Part shown: in pieces, positions 53,715 to 64,000 of the stretch
Layout: every line of letters starts with the position of its first letter
Numbering within the stretch: the stretch's first letter is position 1
DNA from: Vespula vulgaris
Lineage: Eukaryota > Arthropoda > Insecta > Hymenoptera > Vespidae
NCBI RefSeq assembly: GCF_905475345.1
Contig: NC_066586.1
Span: 5,359,400 to 5,423,399 of the forward strand
DNA length: 64,000 bases
Direction of reading: 5' to 3'
Position numbers and translations under genes: made by a program
Notes under the pieces: generated by a model
Told to the model about the DNA's origin: nothing
The model's input: only the letters and a program-made list of their open reading frames with translations
Database searches by the model: none

Positions 53715-55810
53715 ATCGTACGTCATCATAATTCAGAAACATCCTCGCGGAATAACGCGTCGATCGTAGAATTCATAAAGATCTTTGCGAGAGTACGGTT
53801 TCTTCTCTTTCTATCTCTATCTCTATTTTATCGATATTTATCTCTCTTTCTTTCTTTCTTCTGTCTCCTCTTTCTTCTTCTTTTTTCTTTTTAAAGTGAA
53901 AAGACGACGCGCTTGGAGAACGGTAAAGAGCTTCGTGAAGATCGCCCCGTGATGTTCCGCTCCGGAATAGCGCGTGTCTACCGTGACACCCTCGCGCGCG
54001 GTTAGGTTAATGAATAAATCATGCGAGTGTATCTCGCAAGACACAAACTTAAGACGATGGTGGCTACAGAACCATTCTCCTTTTTCTTTATCACACGTAC
54101 ACAAAAGACATAGACAGACAGAGAGAAAGAGAGAGAGAGAGAAACATATAAACACAGAGATTATTTTTATTAATTAGTTAGTATTATCGATGAATAAAAG
54201 TTCCATAGAATATCTATCTATTATATATTCTGTTACATAAAAAAAAAATGTAAATAAATACCCAAGTATTTTAATGGATAGGCAACGTACAGTACATGAA
54301 AAATAAAATGGCTCCTGAGATCTTATTTATTCGTAATAAGAAATTTTCCTCTACTTCGAACGCGATAACGTAGAATTGTTCTGAGAATAATCTTAAAGTA
54401 GGTACTATTCTATCGAGAGAGAGTGTGCGAGAGAGAGAGAGAGATAACGAGACGATAAAGATCGACGTGAATTTATGCGGGTATTGTAGAATATAGTACA
54501 AGATCTCTCTCGTAAAGAGTTCGTAAAATAATTTTCTTATTTCGTTTTTCTAACAATATGGAGAGTCAATAGTCTCGGAGGAGGACGTAAGGAAAGAGAG
54601 AGATTCGTCGCATCGTCGCTCATTTGCAAAGGAGAGATCGTAGAGACAGAAAGAGAAAGAGATAGAGAGAAGAGGGCGAAGAAAAGGAATCGAAAACGCA
54701 AATAACGATCGTTCGAAGATCCAAAGGAAGTCTGCAAAGGCAAAACTCGGCCAATAAAGATCATTCCATGAACGTTTCATGAACGGAGGCACAGGTATCG
54801 ATTTCACAGGCAACAGACCACTTAATTGGTGGCCACGGAACGCGGGCTTCGGTTTATTTACATTTCGCGAGAATAACGTAGCGTAGTACGATATAGCCAT
54901 AATATTTATGCCAGAGACCCCTTTTCTTACGGACGTTTATGGCGTCGCTCTGACGATTCGAGTCTCAAGATCGAGCAGCTATAGTGAAATGCCTCTCAAG
55001 ACCACTCCTTATCTCTAGTTTATTGTACGTGCTTCGATACTCGCTCTTTCTCTTTCTCTCTTCTTCTCTCTTGGCGTGCGACTACTAAAAAAAGATAACC
55101 TCGATGAAAATCGAACGTTCGAGTTTGCGACTCGAAAGACTCTCTTACTTGAGTTTCTCGACTCGACGACCTTGAGTTAATTAATCTCACGAATAATTCA
55201 TCGGGGAAATTCTATACAATACAACGATGGAAACAAAGAAAGTTCGTCGATTTAAATGCTAAACTCGTAGGATCAAGGATTATGATACGATATCTTTCAA
55301 TGTTATAGGGGCATCTGCGAATCTACGTACATGGTGTCTAACTGTGACCGTCTATACCCGAATATAATGACTTTTTCTTTTATTTTACCTATCTACTTAT
55401 TTCCCTTCTTCTCACCTCTTCTTTCTCTTTCTCCCTCCATTTTACATAAACGCTTGCGAGCACTAATAAGAAGGCTAAGTCTTCCGGTAAAAGTTTCTAA
55501 GAGACGAACCCAAGTGGTCGGTGGTGCAAACGTTATTACACGATACTTTTCTTCCATACGTTCCGTTCTGAACGTTCATGATTGACGGCAGCATAAATCT
55601 TTGTAATAATTAACGTCGTTGCGGAAGAACTCGGATGCGTCCGGTCGTTAAGCAAAATGCATTAACAATATATCTCATGTGGGTGAAGGTAGAAAAGTAA
55701 TTATATATGCAGTCGCGGCATTTGAAATTGTACGAAGGACTTGTTGGCTTCCTTCTTCGTTAGTAGTACATAATTCAACTTTTCATAGAATCAACGCAAA
55801 ACACGGCCAT

Positions 55811-55814
<4 letters not shown>

Positions 55815-55846
<32 letters not shown>

Positions 55847-55874
55847 GTATATATATATATACATACATATATAT
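55815..55874. repeat. (TA)n microsatellite
   Basis: TA units with a central CG interruption and TACA units at the right end. Confidence 0.95.
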
Positions 55875-57054
55875 CACGTCTAATCTATAATAAACCGATC
55901 TAATCTATAATCTAATCGCTTATCCAATATAACACCCGTATCCTACGTTATTTCAAGACTTTCTTAACATTTCAAGTCAAAAGTTTTGCGAAAGACTTAC
56001 ATTCTATGCGGATTAATTTAAAATATCTGTGTATTTGATATTTCGAACAAAAATCAGATTGTTTCTTATTTTCTTTTCTTTCTTCCTTTTCTTTTTGTGT
56101 CGAATATAACGACGAATGTCGCTTGGTGGTACTCATACATAAATACATATAACATTATCAATATATGTAGGTATAACATCACCGAGAGTCTCTTCCGGAG
56201 AGTTATGCAGATGCTTACTACAGGCAATCGTCGAACAAAAGGATCGCGAATGAAAATGGCACTCGAGCAAATCGAGGGTGAATGCGCGACTGGTCGTGAC
56301 CGTAATACGGCCTTCTGAATTTTACGGAGTTAAAACGTTCGTAAGAATAATAATATCGTATAATTATCTATAACAATACCGAGAACGGTCCAAGTTTACG
56401 TTGTTTAAAGGACGCAAACAAATATTTTTTTACGTGCTCGAGATATATACGTAAGCAACTACATATCAGCACTTTTTTTTTATAATGCCCTCTCGCGATC
56501 GTATTTTCTTTGTCAGCAGCGTACGTACTTACGTACGTATGTATATTTATGTACCTCTCGACAATAACATTGCAAAAAGTCGAAAGCAAAATGAACTAAA
56601 ATATTACACGATTGAAAATCATATTACAAAGCAAAATCCTCTACTGTATTATTCATCTTATAATACGTTAAATGCGCATTTCTTTTTAATACTCGTTTCG
56701 ATCAAGCTGCAACGAGACGAGTCTGACAAAGTCACACTTTTCTAGCTTCTCTAATCTTGCATCCAAGTAACGTCGTCATCCATGACCTAGCCCCGACCGA
56801 GACCCTAATGACTTCGAAGCTATCTACGATTTCATCGATTTCGCAATCTAAGAGAAATAGAAAATTAAAACGAATGGTCAATTTTAACGTTTGTGCCACG
56901 AACGAGTAAGGCTGGTAGGGACCTTTCGAGAATACGTTCGAGATAAGCTTCTTTGTTCTTGTTTTCTTATTTCTCTTTCGTTTTTTGTGTCGGCGAACGT
57001 TGGACCGGAGGCGGAAAGGAGGTAAGAAGAAGGGTGGTAGGGAGAAACGGGAGA

Positions 57055-57058
<4 letters not shown>

Positions 57059-57098
<40 letters not shown>
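57059..57098. repeat. (GA)n microsatellite
   Basis: About 19 GA units, 0.8 kb inside intron 1 from the exon 1 donor. Confidence 0.95.
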
Positions 57099-57103
<5 letters not shown>

Positions 57104-57829
57104 GAAAAAAAAAGGTTGGAGGGCGTAGGTCGTAAAATAATATCGGCACGCAAAGGTCCGACCTCGATCTCACGGTAGGAACAAGTTTTCTCATCGTCGA
57201 ATCCCAAAATGCCGATGGGTCGGTCCCAGGGAGGCTCTAATCAAACGGAATTATTCTTCGTGGTCGAGAAAACGATATTCGGAACGACTTTCGAAGGCGT
57301 TTCGACCAACGGAGAAATTACGTCACTCTTATTTTACGACACTTTCAATAATCCTTTCTACATAAAAGTTTCTCCTTTCCTTATTCGCAAAACGTTATGC
57401 GCTCAAAATATTAACCTGAAATAATTACACGCGTATATATATAAATACATATATACATATATGTGTGTGTGTGTAAGTACGTACGTACGTATATCATTCC
57501 TAATCGCGAATATCCTTTTTTCTCATTTCTACAAAACTAGTGATTATTTAAATATTAACAATACGAACGACTTTGATATCTTGTGAATGAACGAAGATCG
57601 CGATAATTTTCAGTCGAGTCTCTCGATTCGGAAAGAAGAGAAAAACAAGATTAATAAAAAAAAGAAAGAAAGAAAAAGAAAAGATCGTATATTATAAGAT
57701 CGTTACGAAGCTGGAATTCAAAGATTCAGATAGTCTTGAAAAACCGGTTGAAGAAGTAAGAAACGAGAATATTTCCTCTGGTTTTCACTATTTTCGAGGA
57801 CAAGGAAGAACGGTGTCGTGTACGACATG

Positions 57830-57869
57830 GAGGAAGAAGAAGACGAAGACGAAGAAGAAGAAGAAGAGT
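57830..57869. repeat. GAA/GAC tract next to the exon 1 donor
   Basis: Purine-rich on +, so a CUU/CUG-type pyrimidine tract in the transcript, about 28-68 nt downstream of the exon 1 5' splice site. Confidence 0.9.
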
Positions 57870-57897
57870 CTCGAATCGGTCGGTGTCGCTCACTTAC

Positions 57898-58031
57898 CGT
57901 GCGAAAGGCTGTTCCTCGACTTCGTAGAGCTCCTCGAGGGTCTGCTTCGAGAGAAGCCTCTCCAGTCTCTCGGGCGTGGGAGCGAGGTGCCCCGGGATGC
58001 TGGTAGGTTCGAACAGGCCGTCCGCGGTCAT
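57898..58031 (-). CDS. Drak: DRAK/STK17-like kinase, coding exon 1 (start codon, N-terminal 44 residues)
   Basis: Seen: on the minus strand an ATG at 58031-58029 opens 44 complete codons plus the two bases CG, then a consensus donor (CG/gtaagtg, gt at 57897-57896). The peptide starts MTADGLFEPT and ends EVEEQPFA. The CG joins the first G of exon 2 to make an Arg codon, reading PFA-R-GKYATVRR without a gap, which is why I pair exons 56 kb apart. The ATG has G at -3 and an in-frame TAG 18 nt upstream, so it is the first usable start unless that TAG is part of a weak acceptor (ttcttag/GAG). Family knowledge: DRAK proteins have a short N-terminal segment before the kinase domain. Drosophila Drak phosphorylates the myosin regulatory light chain in epithelial morphogenesis. 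The 44 residues show no signal peptide or membrane segment; residues 20-42 are acidic and probably helical. Unlike the flanks, this exon has high third-position GC. Confidence 0.85.
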
Positions 58032-58091
58032 GGCGCCGCGCGACTCCTAAGAATCTTTCCTCGTGTGTACGTTGCTACGTCGTCTAGAGAT

Positions 58092-58108
58092 ACGCGCGCG
58101 CGCGCGCG
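58092..58108. repeat. (CG)n run, Z-DNA-prone
   Basis: About eight alternating CG units 61 bp upstream of the start codon, followed to about 58230 by alternating TG and TATG sequence. Confidence 0.9.
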
Positions 58109-58647
58109 TTCCGGCGTGCGTGTACTTGCCGACGACGACAATATGTGCGTGTGTATCGTGTCGTTATTCGTGCGTGAAGTGTGCGTGCGTGTGTATATGT
58201 ATGTATGTATGTGTGTATGTGTGGTATGTCTCTTCCGTGGCACAGAGAGTAAGTTACAAAAGGGACAAAATAAATCCGTCGACCTCGTGGCACGAGAAAC
58301 GGAGCGTCTCGTGTTGGTCCGTCGTAGCCGAACCGGAAACAACGCACTTTCCTAAATAAACCGATCACAGTAAGCTATACGTTAGTACGTATAGATGTTT
58401 GTATATGTATACATATATATGTATATTTATACACACGTATACTTGTTTATCGGACGCGTGTTGACCTTAACTAGGAATTAATATCCGAGTGCACAAAAGA
58501 ACGATAAAGCGAGATGGAGGAGAAATACGCGCTCCGTCACCACGTTTCTCACGAAGACCTTTTTTCGCGGCGTCAGCGTAACAAGGAACGAGGAGGCATC
58601 ACGTCACTGTCGCGAAGAACGGATCTCGAACCAGGAGGAGGCATCTC

Positions 58648-58708
58648 TTTTCTTCTTCTTCTTCTTCTTCTTTTTCTTCTTCTTCTTCTTCTTCTTCTTC
58701 TTCTTCTG
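58648..58708. repeat. (TTC)n array
   Basis: About 19 TTC units with one TTTTTC shift. Confidence 0.95.
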
Positions 58709-58809
58709 TTTTCTATACACCACCACCTGCTCTCCTTCTGTCTTCTTTTAATATAAGGTTTCCAAAGAACGGGAAGCGAGTAGTTAGTTTTCCTCGTAGA
58801 TAACTTTCC

Positions 58810-59110
58810 TTCGTGATAAAACGAAGAAGGATAAGCGTGCTCGCAACGAGGGCGAGTCGCACACCGTATATCTTTCGTATTAGCCGAGGCACGCGCCTTA
58901 CAGCCGTGCGAGCTTTCCAGCACGCAACCACCTCGCGCGACGGTCGAACGACGATTGAACGGCGAGCCGCCGAACGCCGACTCCCCACTCTTCCTTCTGC
59001 CGTGCGGTACGCCACCGGAGTGGGGGTTCAACGCTCGCCGGCGACACCGAACGTAACCGAAGTCTACCGAACATCAGCCGAACGTTTTCGCGCGAACTAC
59101 GAACCCTCCC
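58810..59110 (-). promoter_or_regulatory. Candidate CpG-rich promoter / 5' UTR region
   Basis: The densest CpG- and GC-rich non-repeat sequence in the 5' flank, 0.8-1.1 kb upstream of the start codon. It is open in several frames on both strands, as expected of high GC content, and matches no family I know. No TATA box or initiator could be assigned. Its position and composition suggest a promoter or 5' UTR exon; this is inference. Confidence 0.3.
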
Positions 59111-60884
59111 CGACTTCTCCTCCTTCTTCGAGACGCGCGTTCTCGTCTTCTTCTGTTGCTGCTTCTTCTTCTTCTTCTTCTTCTTCTTCTTCTTTTTTCT
59201 TCTCTTCTCTTCCTCTTCCTTCTCCTCTTACTTCACTCTTCTTCTTTCTCTTCTTATCGTGTCGTGCGATGACTCCGCGAATCGTTCCTTAACTTTTCTC
59301 TCGTTCTCCCTTCTTCTCGATTTCGACGTGACGAATTAACGCGATCTCTCCTAGGTATATATTTCTAGTTTATCTATTTTGCCAAGAGACGAGATTCTAC
59401 GACTACGATCGATACTAGCGTCTCTTTAAAAGGCCGACCAGAATTCTCTTTAGTATTCACTGCTGTTTGCATTTCGTCGCAGCTGCCGACCGAGACGATT
59501 TTGATAAATAATTTCGTAGCTCGTTGTAACGACAACCTAGGGTCGTCTTGTAATTAGTTAGCCGAAAAATTGTTTTCTGGTCAAGCTGGTCGAATTGAAA
59601 TCGTTCTTTTAAAAGAAGAAAATATTTTTATTCGGTCGAACACCGATGATTATTTCTGTTGAGAGAGAACACGAGATACGGTAGGACGCGACGGGATCTT
59701 GTCAACCACCTTGCATGATTATGGCGAGCCAGCATGAATAATGGAATGTATAATTTATAGGTTTCCAAGCGAAAGAGAAGCGGCAACGCGAAGAAAGAGA
59801 GGGACCAGAGTTAATCCTCTCTCTCTCTTCTTCTTCTTCTTCTTCTTCTTCTCCTCTCTTTGGTTATATGCAAGCGCTTATATTATCGATCTCCTAATAA
59901 GTCTGTGCAGCTTTCAATGCCAAGATAAATTAGGTAATATCGATAACGATAACCGTTGTCTTCTCTAGCTATGACGCAAATACATAAGCACGATAACGTA
60001 ATAAACGGATTCAATAATAATTAGGATGCTTATATGTCGACGACCATGAGCGACTTCGCTTATCATTGTGTTTATCGTTATTCAGCACATATTTTAATGC
60101 TATTAAAAATACGGAGATACTTGCTTGCTTGCGTCTTACTTGCGATGAAGCTGTTGCTTGTATATATATATTTTTTTTTCTTTCTTTCTTTTTTAACTTT
60201 TTTTCTTTCTTTTTCTTTTTTATCTTTTTGTTAAATCGCTTCTCGCTGACGATCCTTTGTTTCGCGAAGAAGGATTCAACGTCTACGTTGACGTAAACGA
60301 CGTCTATAAGTTGCAAAGTTTACGTATCACGGCTCGCATTGAGCGATAAGAAATGTTCGATTCGAAGTGTTGTCCCCGGTGCGTGTACATTCTAACAGAT
60401 CGCAACGCGTGCGCGAACGGACGAATTACGAGGGACTTTACGTACTTGTGTCGTCTCTACGAGTTTGCTCGATATTTACGACGGAAAATAAGATTCCGTT
60501 GGCCGTACTCGAATCTTAATGATTCGAGGACGCGAATGAAAACGATAGGGAAACTGATATATACTAGGTATGTTATGTAGAGATATACATATATACGTAT
60601 GTATATACACGTAGAAACACAAAGAGACGACGTTATTTTGGATCGATATTTTTGGCCTCGATCGCGGTCATCCGAAGGATCAAGGATGGTGTAGAAGAGA
60701 ACGTCGACTTTTCATGAGTCTTCAGAATACTTCTAGCAGAGTTACGGGAGGTCAATTTAGATGGTTCGACGATTTATCGAAATATTATTGACCGAATGAA
60801 CGTGCGTAGTTCTCTACGTGGGTGGCTCTCTTTGAAAATTATTTTTAGAAAGTGTAATAACCTGAGAATGAGAGAAATCAAAGG

Positions 60885-60886
<2 letters not shown>

Positions 60887-60954
<68 letters not shown>
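60887..60954. repeat. Compound (TA)n(GA)n microsatellite
   Basis: About 18 TA units join directly to about 15 GA units. Confidence 0.95.
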
Positions 60955-60958
<4 letters not shown>

Positions 60959-62973
60959 TTTCATTGAAAATATTAATAATAATTCATACAACTTTACGGT
61001 ACGAACGAGATTTGTATAACATAGAAAACAGTATCGCCAGGTGTCCCACGATGGTATCCGTGCGACACGAAGCAAGAAAGTTTCAACGAGCGAACGAAAA
61101 ACGAAATAAGATATCATATTACTGTCTACTTAAGCAAACACGTTTTATATGTGACCCTCTAAAGAAGAAGAGCCACTTTGAAAGCTATCATTTCATTTTT
61201 TTTTCTTTTCGATCGATCGAACCTACGGTACTCCAATTAAAAGCTTTACATAGGACATCTGAAAAAATAAAAAGATCAATATCTCGTGTAATAACGTTAT
61301 TCTACTTTCTACGGCGAATCTATACTATTATCATGGACGATGACGTTTTTCAAGTTAGTTTCTTGAACGACCTTCGCACAATACCGATAAGTTTAGTACT
61401 CGTGAGGCAATAAGGAACAAGCATGACGATAGTACAGGTGATTCATCGAGGCGAGTCTCTCACGTTGTACAACCAGTTCCCTCTCATCTCTCTCTCTCTC
61501 TTTCTCCTTTCTCTATCTCTACTATCTCCTTCTCTCTCTCTCTCTCTCTCTCTCTTTAGAATCGCAATCGTAATCGACGATACTCCGGCGTGTTTTGCCG
61601 GCGCGGATTATCGAGGCACGGCTAAATAAAACAGTGTTTCCTTCTTCGAGGCCGATTTCACGGATATTCGAGACCATTAATACACCCGGTTGGTAACATC
61701 TCGACTCCTGGCGATAATTAGCTCTACCCTGGAATTAACTCAGCTCGATACGCCGAAGGAAGGAAGCCGTTTCAGTACGTCGGTGAATCGCTCTACTCTA
61801 AGGACTACCATAGTCCTTCTCTATCTCTTTCTTTCTTTCTTTCTTTACATGGGAAACGATATTTCTAACAACGTTGCACGCGTCTACCGTAGATCTATCG
61901 AAAGAGTGAGAAAGATATATGTATATATATATATAATATGTATGTATGTATCAATATATGAGAAAGTACATTGATATCGTAGGTCTGTGACCTCTGCAAA
62001 ACGAAGATGGACCCCCTTGGGATCGTTAAGTTCGTTGATTCCATGAATCGATTTAATACGCTCGTATAATTCGATTAAATATTTCCTATAAAGCCTTTAG
62101 AAAATGTTAATTACTCTATGTTACGCTCATTATGTTTATGTTTCGTTCACCGGATCGTGAAAACGATGTTTCCTATCTACCTATATACATATACACAACA
62201 CACACGTTACATACACACGCAGATACGCATACAGTTTAATTTAACTTCAAAACGACAAAGCATCTCCAGTCCAGCTTGATTTCAGTTTGATTATACGACT
62301 TAAAGCAGACTTATTTTTAGCGTGGAAATGTTAACACGTAATTGTTTTATCTGAAGAACGGACTACGTCGAACATAGCTTTCGAATTACATCATTCGTTC
62401 AGCAGAAACATTTCTGCTTGGCGACACGATGTTCTTTCTTCTTTTACGCGTTACTTCGAGCAACTTCATTCGTAGAGAGAAGTTTATCCGGCTCATTAAG
62501 CTTATCCGGTAAACTGCACTTCGACGTAATGAAACAGATCGATCCGATAGTAAATCTGAACGATTCTTCGTACGATGTAAATACATACATACATACATAC
62601 ATAGATACACACACACATACGAACACATTTCGGAACTTTCGCGAGTACACTCGTATACGATCAGTCTTCCTTATAAATCAGTCGTCTGACAGTAATTTAA
62701 GATAATCCTAGCGTACTATATTTTACTGAAGAGACGTACTGAATCGGTATACCTTCCTCGCATGTGTTTAGAACACGACTAACTGCTACCACTACGTATA
62801 TATCTATAATGTTACTGAGACGATTGTAATTGCTTCTAACCTGTATACGTTTAATAATACATATTTCTTTGAATTACCTTTACGTATGCTCACTTTTTAT
62901 CATACATCCGTCCAGGTGGATTCAACTCGCATTAAAATCATTATATTAACTGTCCTCGACAACGACGGTCAAG

Positions 62974-62995
62974 ACGATAATGATGATGATAATTA

Positions 62996-63027
<32 letters not shown>

Positions 63028-63061
63028 TTGATGATGATGAAAATGATGATGACGATGATGA
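62974..63061. repeat. (GAC/GAT)n array
   Basis: GAT and GAC triplets give a poly-Asp frame; no start, splice or domain evidence supports coding. Confidence 0.9.
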
Positions 63062-63419
63062 AAAAAAGTGTAAACTATTTGATCGAGAGAGTAGAGCACG
63101 AGAAGAAATTTCTCATTTATCGTTGTAGAAAAACGTCGAAATGTTGCATTGAAAAAGAAAAAAAGAAAGGAAGAAGAAGAGAGAAAAAAAGAAACAAGCG
63201 AATCAAAAAGCCACGTAAACGATATTTAATGCGAACTTATTTAAAACATTTGACTGATGAGGAATGATAAAAGCACGTTTCGCGATATAGAGACGATAAA
63301 TTTAAAAACGTGGCTCGAGGAAAAGATACCACGAACGTTTGCATTTTACTTTTCCAAGAATACGTACTTACTTACACGGCCGTTATCATTATGGTAGAAG
63401 GATTCGTTTGTGAGACTCA

Positions 63420-63423
<4 letters not shown>

Positions 63424-63495
<72 letters not shown>
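63424..63495. repeat. (GA)36 microsatellite, longest pure GA run here
   Basis: 72 bp of uninterrupted GA. Confidence 0.95.
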
Positions 63496-63497
<2 letters not shown>

Positions 63498-64000
63498 CAG
63501 TGGCACTCTTTCCAGACTTTCAGGTCCCAGAAAGGCGGAAGTAGTCGCGCGAAAAACGTTCTTTTATTTTCCACCGTCAAAGAACTCATTAGCCCTAATG
63601 GTGAGCCGAAGAGAAGAGGCTGGCTCTTCGTGCTCACGACTCTTCGTGCTGTTCTGCTCGATCCAGAGACAAAGAGGATCGCGAATCCTCTATTCCACTA
63701 TTCCTTTTTCCTCTTTCTGCTTTACCATCATCTTTCCAATTTCACCGACACTAGAAATTCCTACGAAATAGTAGCCAGTCTCTTCTATTTTTCTTTTTCT
63801 TTCTTCCTTTCTTTCTTTTTCTATTCTTCTTCTTATTCTTAATATAGACCAACAAAGATCGGAAGAAATCAACGAGGAAAATAGCCAGAGACTATACTCG
63901 TCGTCTCTTATTTTTCAAAAATGAACGACGGCCTACATGGAAAGAGTTTTCTCGGAGGAATTCAAAGATAATAAGAAAAGAAGAAAGAAGAAAGAAAAAA

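Larger units (their letters stand above)
1823..57897 (-). other. Drak intron 1, about 56.1 kb
   Basis: Bounded by the exon 1 donor gtaagtg (57897 leftwards) and the exon 2 acceptor ttctccttcag (ending 1823). The reading frame across the junction is exact. I found no recognisable exon, transposase, reverse transcriptase or RNA gene inside on either strand; open frames are low-complexity translations of microsatellites or short random frames. Large first introns of signalling genes often carry enhancers, alternative first exons and splicing stepping stones. The size rests on exon 1 being assigned correctly; an unseen exon or alternative promoter inside it is possible. Confidence 0.85.
40501..57897. 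other. Intron block nearest exon 1
   Basis: Contains a three-copy tandem repeat (40635-40975), (ATT)n at 41562-41611, a 28-base T run at 47839-47866, (GAA)n at 50023-50085 and (TA)n at 55815-55874. (GA)n lies at 57059-57098, and a GAA/GAC tract sits just downstream of the exon 1 donor. No recognisable genes. Confidence 0.6.
58032..64000 (-). other. 5' flank / 5' UTR side of Drak
   Basis: Upstream of the start codon on the coding strand. I cannot place the transcription start. Contents in order away from the start: a (CG)n run at 58092-58108, TG/TATG-rich sequence to about 58230, (TTC)n at 58648-58708, a CpG-dense stretch at about 58810-59110 and (TTC)n at 59151-59197. Beyond that are AT-rich sequence, (TA)n(GA)n at 60887-60954, a GAC/GAT array at 62974-63061 and (GA)n at 63424-63495. 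No other gene is recognised. Confidence 0.6.

Noticed and set aside
58032..58052. Acceptor-like ttcttag/GAG just upstream of the start codon
   Set aside because: The preceding sequence is purine-rich, so I kept the contiguous 5' UTR model with an in-frame TAG, but did not exclude a spliced upstream exon.
60796..61413. 205-codon + frame
   Set aside because: Starts in the (TA)n(GA)n microsatellite and continues as AT-rich random sequence with no domain.
1..64000. tRNA, rRNA, CRISPR, bacterial operon or viral gene content
   Set aside because: No GGTTCGAATCC-type B box in a cloverleaf context, no spaced direct repeats with unique spacers, and no recognisable prokaryotic or viral protein on either strand.

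Overview
This is animal nuclear DNA, most likely from an insect. The one gene I can support has short exons with GT-AG introns, and everything around it is non-coding. The rest is AT-leaning and very rich in CpG words (TCGA, CGAT, CGTC), and microsatellites occur every 1-2 kb, mostly (GA)n/(CT)n, (GAA)n/(TTC)n, (TA)n and GTAC-type tetramers. High CpG with dense GA microsatellites fits Hymenoptera (bee, wasp or ant), but that placement is an inference from composition only. I see no bacterial, viral or organellar genes, no rRNA or tRNA and no CRISPR array.

The gene is on the minus strand and encodes a DRAK/STK17-type member of the death-associated protein kinase family (Drosophila Drak, vertebrate STK17A/B). 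Three coding exons are visible and join in frame with consensus splice sites. Exon 1 (58031 to 57898) carries the start codon and 44 codons. Exon 2 (1822 to 1610) carries most of the kinase N-lobe with the ATP-binding lysine. Exon 3 (1099 to 961) carries the hinge and the chain up to the catalytic HLD-I-K motif. Together they give the first 162 residues; the rest of the kinase lies beyond base 1. Intron 1 is about 56.1 kb and fills nearly the whole window. Intron 2 is 510 bp. Intron 3 leaves the window.

Region by region: 1-1822 holds exons 2-3 and their introns; 1823-10250 is mostly unique AT-rich intron with a possible piggyBac-like terminus near 6415; 10250-16700 is dominated by purine/pyrimidine tracts; 16700-27000 is mostly unique, with GC-richer islands and a Pho/GAGA-like cluster near 25.6-25.8 kb; 27000-40500 holds an AP-1-like palindrome, the longest unexplained open frame (28980-29906), a long hairpin (33.3-33.4 kb) and a candidate recursive splice site (38826); 40500-57897 has a three-copy tandem repeat and more microsatellites; 58032-64000 is the 5' flank or 5' UTR side, with a Z-DNA-prone run and a CpG-rich candidate promoter.

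The most interesting item is the minus-strand site at 38826/38825. A strong 3' splice site abuts a strong 5' splice site (CAG/GTGAGT), and a second donor follows 104 nt downstream. That is the layout of a recursive-splicing (RS) exon inside the giant intron. I found no convincing undescribed multi-gene system.
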